From NCBI GenBank assembly GCA_025716855.1, contig JAIXMQ010000034.1:62001-126000 (forward strand): a DNA stretch of 64,000 nucleotides, read 5' to 3'. This stretch comes from Pilaira anomala. Taxonomy: Eukaryota; Mucoromycota; Mucoromycetes; Mucorales; Mucoraceae. This document shows, piece after piece, positions 1 to 11,615 of the stretch. Position 1 is the first letter of the stretch; every line of letters begins with the position of its first letter. A program made the translations under genes and the position numbers. The notes below the pieces were generated by a model. That model ran no database searches, was not told the DNA's origin, and saw nothing but the letters and a program-made list of their open reading frames with translations.

Positions 1-2086
1 ACTCCTGAATAGCACCACGAATCTTGGGACGCACAAAAAGAGCATTAAACTTGGAAAAGACACGAAACATTTCATTTGCACTCTTTGCAGTACCTAAACG
101 ATCACGTAAACGTGCAATAATTTGATTTTCTACACGAGACACACGTTCATTATACGCAGTTTCGGCTTGAACCCAAATTTCGGTTCCTTCTGGTGAGACA
201 TCCAGAACATCAATATTCTTAACACTTTCATAAGCTAGTTTAACTTCTTCTACAGCGTTAATGTCACTGATACTGACACTCTCTTCTTCTTCCATGACAG
301 ATTTGACTTGTCCATCAACAACAACAGTTGCCTTCTTAGCACGAGGACTGGTCATGACACGTACAATGGTTTGGTGAAGTTGTTCATGTTGTTTACGGAA
401 AGCACGTACAAAGGTAACACGCTCTTGTAACTTGGCATGTGCTGGGTTGATCTTAATAGGTAAGAACTTTTCGGATCGCTTACGAGTTACATCACGAGCA
501 ACATTGGTGAACTCTTTGATTAAATTATCCCAGGTATGGAAAACGGATTCAGCACCAGCTGCAGTACGCTCAAAATCATCATATTCCATATACATCATAC
601 GACGACTACCAAGAACTTTTAAAAGTTGATCATTCAAATCACGCGAAATGGCTTCAACTAATGGAAGTGCACGGCGAATAGGATAAGGTGATAACTTGAG
701 TTTCTTGTTGAGATGACCAAAAATCATATGTAGAGATTCTCTGATCTTGTCTAAATCTGTTGCAGATAAAAGTTCATTCAAAGGGAAATCCTTCATCAAT
801 TGATTATACTTATGAACTGAAAATAATAAATGGTTAGATTCATTCCTCTTCTTTTTGATATTTTTATCTATTTTCTCTTACCGAGCTCCATTCCCTCCTT
901 GAGACCTGTATCGGCAATGAAACTGACAGTAGCATGGAAACGTTTGGCATGCTTAAGAATATCAAGAGTTAAAGCTATGGGGTTTCAATGTTAGTCATTT
1001 CATCCTGTATAAAAAAGATATAACACTTACTGATTTGATCACTCTTGAGTTGCTCATCAATCTTTTCCAAAGCACGCTCCATACTTAACCAGAAATTGAT
1101 TTCTTGGATAGCTGTACCGCTTGCAGGATCACGAGACATCTTGGTAACTTTTTGAATCTCTTTGATCCAACCGTTAACATCACTTTGAAGTTTGTTAAGG
1201 AAAGAAGAATCTGAGAAAAAAGTAGGATCGACTGCTTCTACAGTAACACGCTTGTTTTGTTCCCGACACTGTATATCAAAGTTAATACGCAATTGATAAA
1301 ATAGCATTTTATTTTTTACCTTATCAACGGCCATTTGAACAACAGGATGAATGTTGAGAGAGATTTCAGGAATTTCGACATTTTGTTGTAAATGAAGCAA
1401 ACTCAATTCGAGTTCTGCCATCTTTTTCTTGGCCATGGGAACACCCATTTTATTGTCCTCATTCTTACTCTTAGAGCTGGCTTCGTTACCGGCTTTTCCA
1501 TGTCTAGCATTTACATAGGCATTGAAATAAGGACTGACGGCCAAATGAATATAAGAATGCAAGAACTCATAAGCACTGGTTTGACCTGGTTCACCTGAAT
1601 TGGCACCAGGTAAATTGATTAATTGTAATTGATTTTGGAGAGGTCTTGACTGATCGAGAGTAGGCAAACGCTTAATGACAGCAAGAGAACCAACGTGAGT
1701 TGGGAGGTATGTAATTTCATGAGAAACGGTATAAGAGTAAGTAGGTGGAGAGGAGACATCATCTACTTGTACGCGTTAGTATATAAAAAACGAAAAAAAA
1801 AATTCAGGGGTACGAGGGATTTACCTTCATCTTTACCACCTTCTTTTTCTTTAAGAATAAAGATGACGGGTGTTTGAGCGTCATTTGCAAAACGCTTAAA
1901 CTTTTCGGCAGTATCTGGATAGGCAAATAAAGTGTTTTCTAAATCAGAAATATCGGCATCCAAGATTAAGGGTAATAATTGCTCAAAATAGTCTTGAAGC
2001 TTGCGATGATCAAATAATAACAAGACCTCGGCCGCAGGCGAGATAATAGAAGAAGTCGGCGTGTGAGAAGTATCCTCGTCAAGCAT
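1..2086 (-). CDS. Cytoplasmic dynein heavy chain, N-terminal part (runs off left edge)
   Basis: Motor subunit of cytoplasmic dynein-1, which drives minus-end-directed transport of nuclei, vesicles and spindle components. Only the N-terminal tail (DHC_N1 region, used for dimerisation and intermediate-chain binding) lies in the window; the AAA motor would be left of base 1. Exons read from the start: 2086-1825, 1762-1320, 1268-1031, 974-882, 816 to the edge. All joins keep frame and use GT-AG borders. Family-typical stretches include [36 protein letters not shown] and [17 protein letters not shown]. The intron at 1269-1319 is 51 nt (17 codons) without a stop, so retention would keep the frame. 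The ATG at 2086 is the first Met of an acidic, Ser/Thr-rich N-terminus. Family assignment is firm; small border errors are possible. Confidence 0.93.
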
Positions 2087-4979
2087 TGTTTCTTTTTCTT
2101 TTTATAAAAAAGGGCTTGGTATAATCTAATAAAAGATTCTTGTTTGGGTTTTTGTGTATATGTATGTTCTTTCTAGAAAAAAAACTTTTTTTTTTTTTGT
2201 ATATGCGCTTTGTTTTTTATATAGATGTATCTAATTATACAGTACGCGTCAATAGACTATTTTTTTAACAAGAAAAAGAATTGCTTCTTTTTTTTTCTAT
2301 CTTGTAAAAAAAAGCGTAGTAAAAAGAAGATAAAAAGTATTTGTGCCTCGACGTAAAAAAGTTAAAATCACTGTGCATATAACAAAACATGTTTGATTGG
2401 ACACTGGTTTTTAATTGTAAATGAATGAGTCTCAGTTTGTACTTCGATTCACATATGAGGATACTTTTATGTTCGGTTGATTAATTAGTTCCTCAATAAG
2501 CCTAACTATAGCATCAAAAGTTGTGTTTTATGAAGAAGTTTTTAATTGTGTTTGAAAGACTGGAAAAGAGAAAACGATAAAACCTGCAGAAGCGGAAACA
2601 AACCTGCAGAGTACTCTTTCTCTATATACATATAAAAATTATAAATTAAAGCAATATACGTTAACATATCACAGGCTTATCTATCACTCTTTATTAAATG
2701 TAGTAAGGTTCAATTTGTCTCTCTATAATTTTCCCTTAATTAACTATGATATTCGTTTTTGTGTATGTCAGCCTCAAATTTAATTGCATAAAACATATGC
2801 ACAAGTTGGTGTAATGAAACAGAGTCTTTATCTACATTTAACTAAAAAAAACAAATTATATTTAATATTACTAAGTAAAGTTTAAACAAGAGGTTTGTTG
2901 TTTGTTTCTCAAAATATATCCAAACCCACATCACTATTACTTTCTATGATAAGATTAGAGAAGCAGAGAAAGTTGAATATGAAGAGGCAACTGAGGAATA
3001 CGTACCATCAGTCCGCATAATTTCAAAGGGAGGGGGGGGGGGGGAATAGTCATTAAAAAATCAATTTGTACGGTCTGCTTAAAAAATGGACAGTACATAG
3101 TAATTATTAGAAAAAGAATGGCATTGCCCTTTTATATTAATGTCAGCATGAAAACTTTGCAAGGCTCTTCCAAATATACTTGATATATTAAATTTTCTAC
3201 CCTTTTTTTAAAATGTCAGTTAACTATTTATATTATTTCTTCTTTATAGTTATGTAGTTACATTTATTTTACTATTTTTGCAGAATAACTCGATCTATGA
3301 AGGGTCTTCCAATGCAAAGTACGGATTTCCCAAAGAAGGGTTCCTCCTCGGTGATAAAGATAATTCCTTGTAAAAAAAGGTCAAAAATAAATTGTGTTGC
3401 CAATTTCCCAGATATAAGTTGCTAATAATTTAAATTATTAGCCAACAGTATATGTTCTATTCCCAAGTTGGGACTCTTACCTCTCCCTTCGACAGAACTT
3501 GTAATGAGGAATATATCTACTCTCATAAAACACTTGTTTACGATGAAAATAAAAATTATGGATAAATTAAGTTTCCCGAATTATTCACTTACTTAACCGT
3601 TTTACATCGGGAAATGACAAATATTTAATAAACTGCTATACAACTCTTTCAAACAAAACCAATATTGCTTAAAGAATAAACCGGAAACAGAGTAACAGCC
3701 GCTCTCCAAACGACGAAGAATAAAATCAAGTAACCACATTTGATTATAACTGGACTTGGGCTGTGTGTGGAAGTCAGTTCTCACCACCACAGGATAGAGG
3801 CAATTACTAATCATTCCTATCCAATTTCCATTCCAAGTTTAAGATTAAGCCCGTGCACAGAATATGATACTCCTCATGATTTATGATTTACGCTATATAC
3901 TACTATTTATATTCTTACTTACATCCTGTTATAATGTATATTATGTAAGAGAATCAACAGACCAGTTACAGTACACGAATGGACTTTTATTTATGCTTGA
4001 ATTGAGTATCTAAAAAGCTTAAATTGAACAATTAAATAAATGTAGTTAGATAGATTAATATTTACAAGCTTACAAAATTATTTGGAATTGTGCAAGCTGT
4101 GAGCGCTGTACATGTAATTAAAAGATAAAAAATATAAATACTAGAATACACCTCTGTGTGCCTGTGTATGCGTGTATATGATAACTCCAATCTGGATGAA
4201 GTAGCGGATCCGTGCTTAAAAAAACAAATGTAGGATCACGCGGGTTATTTATACATATAAATACCGTATGACATCATTTTTACAAGACTATACAATGCTT
4301 AATAAATACTGTCGGGACCGTTATTTAAGCTTAAAAGAAAAAGAGGGGCAGTTGTGGTACTATTATTATTGTGAGATCATTTTGTAACTCGTGATAAATT
4401 GTATTTACAAGCAAAAAGCACTGACGATGGCAATACTAAATCTGGACTTTTTTTTTAAACGCCCAAATTTATTTAATATTTGGCAGGTTTATATAAATGT
4501 AAACTCATTCTTATCACAAATAAACTTTTTTTGATAGGTATTGTGTTAGTATAACGTAATAACGATGTACTATGTATATTGTATTTGGTAAAGAATACCT
4601 GGTGTAGCAACTGAGATGCATAATAATAAATTTAGTTTTTGAAAAAAAAAAAAAATTATATATATATATACATATATATATTCGTTTACTGGCGTAGATT
4701 ACCCAAGATAAATATAAATATTCTCATGGGCTCAAACAAATAAATATTATTAAGTTCTATTTATTATTGAAAAAAAGGGGAAAAAGAAGAATACAAATAT
4801 GGTATATTCAGAGTGTATATATGTTTAAACGATATATAAAAAAGAAATAAGAAACGTATGGCTATATTTATAGTACATGAAAGAAAGGATGATGTAGATG
4901 GAGCTATATGTATATAAATAATAATATAAAAGAGAAAAAGATGAACCAAAAAAAGATTAGAAAAAGGTATATACTATGA
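2087..4979. other. Intergenic region, no supported gene
   Basis: AT-rich stretch between the divergent-side promoter of the dynein gene and the 3' end of the bHLH gene. It contains a run of 13 G at 3032-3044 and a short (TA)n tract near 4659-4681. Two isolated open fragments were seen: plus-strand residues near 3289-3372, including KYGFPKEGFLLGDKDN, and a 70-codon minus-strand frame at 3602-3814. Neither has a family I recognise or a supporting exon structure. Confidence 0.5.
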
Positions 4980-5247
4980 TTACATGTGTTGTTGAACACC
5001 ATTATTTTGTCGAACGTGCTGTTGTAAAACCATTTCCAACTCTCGAACTCTTTGTTTGTGTTGAGCTACATCATTTTGTAATTTCTTAATTTGGTCCACA
5101 CTTTTACGAAGTATAGTTCCTTTATTTAATCGGTTGACTCCATCATCAACAGAGTCAGGCAAAAGTGTGCCAAGTTCTTGAATTCGATCATTAATATTAT
5201 CTCTTCTTCTTCTTTCCACTAAAAAAAAGTAAAGAAAATGTCTGAAT

Positions 5248-5305
<58 letters not shown>

Positions 5306-6177
5306 TTTGTGTGCAAAAAAAAAGCGTTTGTTGTTGTTGTTATTACCTGCATTATGTGATTCTCTTCTTCTACGTCTCTTTTCCATAATTGCTTGCATAC
5401 TAAAGACAAAACAAATAAATAACAAATTTTAACTATATACTTTCGAAAAACTTACTTTGCTTGATTTGAATAATCATCAACATAAGTATCATCCATAATT
5501 TCACTTTCGTTATCTTTTCCATAATTTTTATTTTGTGCCGTACTTGTAAAATGAGATGATTGCGACGCAGCAACCGAAATCATGTCATCCGATCCTGCAA
5601 AAGGCGAATATAGACCGCTGTGGAACCCCATATTAGATGGAGCGCTTCCAGCAAATTGTTTTAATCTACTGTTATCATTTTCAAAAGAGCCTGTATAATA
5701 AGCTGGTTGTGGTTGACCATACTTGCTATAGGATTGTCCTTGTTGTGGATGACCTACTAAACCAGCAGAAGTTCCAACTTCTGTTGAAGAGCGTTTCATT
5801 TGTATAGCATAAGCATATTGTTGCTGCTGTTGATGCTGCTGTTGTTGCTTGATTGCTTCATCAAAGTTACATTCACTTTCATTTGAGCGATACCGAGCCG
5901 ATAATTCCCCTGTCATGGGAGATGAAGTAGCGAGTTCAGAATAATCTAAATCAGATAAACTTGGAGATTCTTGTCTATGTTGTTGCTGTTGCTGTTGCTG
6001 TTGCTGTTGTTGTTGAACAAATAATAAATGAGAGTTGCCCATCATTTGAGAAGGATCAATTCCCATCGATTCTTTATATCGCATTTGTTGCATATGGTAA
6101 GCGGTAGGATTAGCTAGTCTAGTACCGCTTCGATCATTACTTTGATCAAATGTTGGTTGATCGTTGGGTGAATTCAT
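4980..6177 (-). CDS. bHLH(-zip) transcription factor with Q-rich N-terminus
   Basis: Three exons, 6177-5456, 5399-5347 and 5218-4980, give about 337 residues. The first about 240 residues are low-complexity (two poly-Gln blocks, Ser/Asn-rich), as in many activation regions. The second and third exons form the basic region and helix-loop-helix: [20 protein letters not shown] followed by [12 protein letters not shown]. The H/E/R triplet (His in SHNA, Glu and Arg in VERRRR) is the class that contacts CACGTG-type E-boxes. The second helix ([16 protein letters not shown]) runs into a short heptad-like coiled segment, as in the MITF/TFE/USF types. The protein likely acts in the nucleus as a dimer; target genes cannot be told. 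The second intron (5219-5346) carries a 54-nt homopolymer. I cannot assign an orthologue among fungal bHLH factors. Confidence 0.88.
5251..5304. repeat. 54-nt T homopolymer inside bHLH gene intron 2
   Basis: Uninterrupted T run on the plus strand (A on the coding strand) between the donor at 5346 and the acceptor at 5219. It separates the exon encoding the first half of the DNA-contacting basic region from the exon encoding the rest. Its length may be partly an assembly or slippage artefact. Confidence 0.95.
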
Positions 6178-8340
6178 TTAATATTTTTTAAAAAAAGTTA
6201 TTTTTTTTATAAAAAAGAGAGGGAAAAGAAAAGAAAAGAGAGAGAGAAAAAAAAAGAGAAGGTACTTTTTCCGGATTTAAACGCGCGGGCCAGTTTTTTA
6301 AAAAAAAATGTAACCAAACTCAAAATGGAGAAAAGAACTTTATGGTCATTCATTAAATTCTACAGTACAATGTAGGACAGAGAAAGACTGTTTCAGTTAA
6401 CTTCGCCTCATAAAAAAAAAGAGAGAAAAAAAAAAGAAGAAAAAGGACTGTCGATGAAACAATACTACTGTGTATAAAATAATCGATTGTTGTTGTTATT
6501 GTAACAAATGTAACAAATTTTGTTTGTTTAAATATACTCTTAACTTTTTTCTTTGCAAGAATTTACCTCATTTCTTTTTTCGTTGCTGTGTGCGTGTGTG
6601 TGTACCAGGTGATAGTGAATAGAAAAGCACGGGATCAATTATTGAATAAAAAGATTATATTACAGTTATGCATTGTACTTTATACAAAACGAAAAAAAAA
6701 AGATGTAACGCTTATTACATGTATTATAAATAGATTTATAAACGTTTTAAACAAAAAAGAGAACGAAAAAAATAGAGGGAAAATCAAGTTAAGGTACATT
6801 ATATTAAGGTTATGTACTACTCCAAAAAAAGGCACATGGATATGATTGGCTTCAATGATCATCATCATCATTATTTATTTGAATTTGAGATTACCTTTTA
6901 TTGCATAAAAGGTTTATAAAGAAAATAGTTCGTGTCATGGGTCGTCTTGTTAAACCTGTTATTTTCATTATTTTAGCAAAACTTAAAAGAATGACTAGTT
7001 TCTTTATGGATATTGCCGCCAAAAAAAAGCGCCCCTTGGGTTCTGGATTTCACATATATTTGCTGTTACATGAATATACATTTTTTATAGTGCAATACTA
7101 GTTCTAATGAATGTTACACATGTACTTATCCTCTAATCTCGGCATTAAACTAAAAGTAATATACAAATAACTATCTGCGAATTACCGAAATCAGTCAAGC
7201 CAAAAATATATAAATCAATTATAAGAATTACATTTTACTTTTTTTAATAGAAAGACTTGTACAACAAGCTATAAATTATCGTAAATCAATTTTGTATCCA
7301 TTCAACATAACAAACATATTAAAAAGAGGTTAAGTCACGACAAGCATTATGCAAGTACCTTTTTTTTTTTGAGATTCAGCAACAATTGTACGGGAAAAAC
7401 TTGAAAATATGGATATATCAGAAAAAGATAAATTCCAAAAATAAATTACCTACAGGGACCTCTTTTTTTTCGTTTATAAATAAATGTTTATAGCAATTTC
7501 TTAACAAAACAAATGATACTCCTTTTCTCGATCCAACATCGAGTTTTAATTGTGATAATCTTAAATGGTTTTAACTACCCACTTCTTACCAAATAATGAG
7601 AACAATAAAAAAAAAAGTGATACACTACTTGTAACAAATTTAGCATAGTCTAAAGATGTATACCAATGTAACATTGCATCTTTATCTCAATTGATTTGGT
7701 TTCAAAAGCGAAAATAAAGCTCTCAAATGCATGTACATAATCGAAATACCATTGTATGTATTATTAAAAAGAGTGAGCAGTAAACTATTCTCTATTGCAT
7801 CTTTCTTTCTTTCATCCCGCTTCCCTTCAAATTAAAAATAAATAGAAAAAAAAAAGGGATAACCTTGTGTTCAGTTTAACGGAGTAATTCCAGTTTTTGT
7901 ACAATAAAAGCGCATTGATTTTGTTTCTGTGTGAGAATTTTATTACACAAATAGATTGTACCTATTTCTTTCTTTTTGTGCAAAAAAAAAAAGAGTCCTC
8001 TCTTCTTTCAATCGTTTTGGGTCCCCCCCCCTAAAAAACAAATTACTTTATCATTGTGTCATTGAGATGTTTTTTATGATTTGTATCAGGGACATTCATA
8101 TGAATGTCGTGGTAACTCACCCATGACTCTTCGTGTGTAACAAATTAAAAGTAGAAAAAACACAATGGTGCTGCTGTTGACTTAAATGAATATTTACAAG
8201 TAGTCAATCTTATATAGCGTGTGTATATTTATCGATATAAAACTTTAAGAAACTTGTTGAAAATTCGGTTTTAGTTCCATATTGTTTTTACTATTTAAGC
8301 TAGACACACAAATCTTTCTTTTCTTTCTTTCTTTTTTTTT
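6178..8340. other. Intergenic / promoter side of bHLH gene, no gene seen
   Basis: AT-rich DNA with many A and T runs. Short open frames (6588-6845, 6901-7101) are low-complexity and lack splice or family support. Nothing further is recognised. Confidence 0.45.
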
Positions 8341-8359
8341 TTTTTTGCTGACTTAGTTA

Positions 8360-9570
8360 CAATATTTTTTTGTAGATGAAACACAGTGAGAACGGTAAAT
8401 TTTGTCACTTTGAGAAAGTTGAATGTCTGTACCCAAAAAACAACGAAAAATTGAATTAAGCACGCTTTCAACGCCACGATCTACAGCGTAAAAATCAAAA
8501 TGCATGTCCCTTTCCGAAAATCGTAAAAAGTTTAAACTGCAATTTAAGAATACATTTGTGTGTAAGCTCCATTAAGTGTTAAAAAATGCTTTTATATTTT
8601 TATTTTATTTACGAAAAAAAGTTCACAGATATCTAAAATCAATATAGTAGTTTTTGGAATAAGGACCTGCACTTTAAAAAACAAACTTTTATGAAATTTA
8701 TATCATAATAAACGCAGGCAAATTATACACCGGAAAACACTAGAAGATATATTTTTAAGGATAATCTGTTCTCTCAAATTCACATATTAGCTAAAATATT
8801 ATATTTATTATTACTGCTCTTACAAAAACGAAAACTGTTGAAAACTTCTAGGCATGAAAGAGCAATCATTTTCGACTTTGTGTCAGAATCTTTATTTGAC
8901 GGATTTTTTGTAAGGAATTTTTTGTTTTATTTTTAAAAGTTAATTATCTTCATCTTTCTGACATGAGCCTTACTGTAAATGATGTTGGCAGCGATCATCA
9001 TTACCTTTTCTGCTATGATTATTTTCGAACCGTTACTTTCATAACCCATACCCAGAATGTCTTGCTGGATAAAACAGTATCCAATCTCGAGTAACATTAT
9101 ATATCTTACAAGAACCAGATATGTAATCAGATTCTTGGAACAAAGAGTTGTCAGAAGAAAGCTTCTTGTCAGGTGTTGCATTGAGTTGTTAAAGATCTTA
9201 ATGTTCTTGTCTCTTATATTTAGTTTCTTTTTTCTTATTTTTTTGTGAAATTGAAATTTTATTAAATACATGGAGAGTAAATAATATCATAAAAAAATGA
9301 TTTACATATCGCGTAAGGATTTAACTCGAGGAACGAAAGGTGTAGAATACATAAGATTTAAGTAAAAGGTGGTTTATCTTATGAGGTTAATCGTTTAAGC
9401 CTACAAAAATTCAGTCCATAGTTAAAGCTCAGGAAAAATCCGTCCAAATAAAGATTCCCTTCATTTTTTGGAAAGTGACATTTGTTTTTTGGGTATGGAA
9501 ATTCGATTTTCTCAAACTGACACCGTTCTCACACTCTAAATTTTGTCACATCTTCTTTGTTGCAATGAAA
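8360..9570. repeat. Inverted-repeat-bounded segment (possible non-autonomous element)
   Basis: The sequence around 8375-8445 (containing CAGTGAGAACGGTAAATTTT and GTACCCAAAAAACAACG) recurs in inverted, diverged form at about 9484-9555 (GTTTTTTGGGTATGG, then CTCAAACTGACACCGTTCTC). The two arms bound about 1.2 kb that has no convincing gene; a 112-codon minus frame at 8933-9271 is unsupported. The segment abuts the fold-back element that starts near 9558, and both share short motifs such as TAAAAATCAAA. This may be a relative of that element or simply an old inverted duplication. Confidence 0.45.
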
Positions 9571-11611
9571 TTTTTTTGAGCCAATCAAATCATCGGAAAA
9601 AGAGGAAAAAGTGAATTTTTAGGTAAAAATCAGCAGGTCCCGACCTTTGGATTTTTTCAAGTGTTTTAAATGTGGATATATCTCGGGATTATAAGAATTT
9701 TAGAGCAAAGATATTGAATGGTTTCTAATATAAGATTTGACGCTCTTTCGAATGGTGTAAAAATCAAAGTAGAGTAATTGTAAAGATTCATGTGTATTGT
9801 GAAAAAGTCAAATTACGGTTTTTGTTAGGGCAGGTATATTTTTCATATCTAAAGTTATGAATCCAAATACATGAAAAAATGCGTCTTTAAATTCTGCATT
9901 GACTGTATATCACATTGTATATTAGAATACTTGATTTAAGATGACTTTAATTTGACAAGAAAGAAAATTTTGTCCATATCTCGATTTTTTTTTCCATTTT
10001 AGGGGTAAAAAACGGGGCGCCCATAGGGGTTATAGTGCATCTAGTCTACTTTTATAGGGTGTGTAACGTTTCACACTGCTTAAAGTCCTATGGACACCCC
10101 GTTTGTTTTTCACCCTTAAAAATAATAGCGCCTCATATAAACTACACACACTACTTTAGTATCTACAGACACCACATATTTAAGCCCAGAAAACCTTTCT
10201 TGTCAAAGTAAAGTCCTTCAATATTAACTATTCTATTATATAATACTATATCCAGAAAGTTTTAAATTTATATGGGCAGATAATTGTATATAAAGATGTA
10301 TTTTTTTATATGTAAAAAATATACTTTTTCTAACAAAAACTGTTTTCCTTACATGCACTACAAATGGAGAGTGCATGTAGCATGGTCTATATACACCTCG
10401 TTTTTCAGTCCCAGAAATCAAAATTTTGACAAAAAATACCTTCTAGTCAAAGTAAGGTTCCTCTAAATCAGCTATTTTATTAAACAATATGATATACAGA
10501 AAGTGTAGAATTTAAAGGCGCATCTTTCTAAACAATTCGATTTATATTATTAGAAGCAGAAAATATACTTGCCCTAATAAAAACTTTATTTCGTTTTCTG
10601 ACAATAAACATAAATTATTATTATTACTCAGCTTTGATTTTTACATCATTAGAAAGAGCGCAAAATTCTGTATTTACCGTTAAAAGAACAAGCGTTAAAC
10701 CCATTTTAATGTAAAGATATACCTACCTTTCTGATTTTTGAAAAAATCCATAGGGGGGGACTAGCAAATTTTTCTAAAAAATGGAATTTTTTTCACAGCT
10801 TAAAAAAAATAAAAAATTAAAAATGCAGATATATCTTTGCATTAAAAAGGTTTTTAAGCCTAGCAATTTTTTGGTTTATAATGTACAATTTTATGCTCTT
10901 TCTAATGATGTAAAAACTAAAACAGACTAGTTATAAATATTAATAGCTTGCATGAGAAAGTATAGGTTCTATTAGGGCATGTATATTTTTTATATACAAG
11001 ATAGTAAATCTAAATGAATGAAAAGCTTAGTTTTTAGGTTTTGTATTGTTTGAATATAACATTATCTAACAAAATATGTCTGTATCCTGATTTGGTTTTT
11101 TTCCTGTTTTTTGGACCAAAAAATTGAGATTTGGGTCCAAATTTCTTTCTTTTCAAATTAAAGCCTTTTATTTTACCTATTCTATTATACAATATAATAT
11201 ACAATCAATGCATAATTTGAAGGCGCATCTTTCTATTGATTCAGAATTGTTATTTTGTATGTAGAAAATATACTTGTTCTAACAGAAACTGTATATCGTT
11301 TTTTCATAATACCTTTAAATATTTGTTACTGTTTTACTTTGATTTTTACATCATTAAAAAGAGCGTCAAATTTTACATATATCCTTAAAAATCCAAGCTT
11401 TAAAACCTTTCTAATGTAAAGATGTATGGATATTTCTGAATCTTGTAAAAATCCATAGGGGGGGACTGGCTTATTTTTGCCTAAAAGTACACTTTTTTCC
11501 CCTTTCCGATGATTTGATTGGCTCAAAAAGTTTTTCGCTACAACAAAAAAATCATGTCTACAATACCTTGTTTTTCTTTATCAAAAAGACTAATTAAGGC
11601 CAGTAAACACA
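9558..11611. mobile_element. Fold-back modular inverted-repeat element, copy 1
   Basis: Noncoding, AT-rich element. The left end at 9579 (GAGCCAATCAAATCATCGG) is repeated inverted at the right end near 11505-11523 (CCGATGATTTGATTGGCTC). Between them, modules of roughly 200-400 bp alternate in orientation. Each module carries a version of GACGCTCTTTCGAATGGTGT, AAATATACTTGCCCTAA and TTTGACAAGAAAG or its reverse complement. One palindrome centre lies near 10050, between AAAAACGGGGCGCC and GGACACCCCGTTTG. This copy lacks about 600 bp present in copy 2 (28.17-30.77 kb). About 85 bp beyond the right inverted end, up to GGCCAGTAAACACA, is also shared. No transposase is encoded, so mobility is inferred from dispersal and terminal symmetry. 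Confidence 0.75.
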
Positions 11612-11615
11612 AATA

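Noticed and set aside
3602..3814. 70-codon minus-strand frame
   Set aside because: No family, no flanking exon, surrounding sequence looks noncoding; could be transposon debris but unsupported.
5197..5425. Poly-lysine open frames near the bHLH gene
   Set aside because: They are translations of the 54-nt homopolymer within an intron, in frames different from the spliced gene.
8933..9271. 112-codon minus-strand open frame within the inverted-repeat segment
   Set aside because: Low-complexity Lys/Ile-rich start, no recognisable motif, competing open pieces in other frames.
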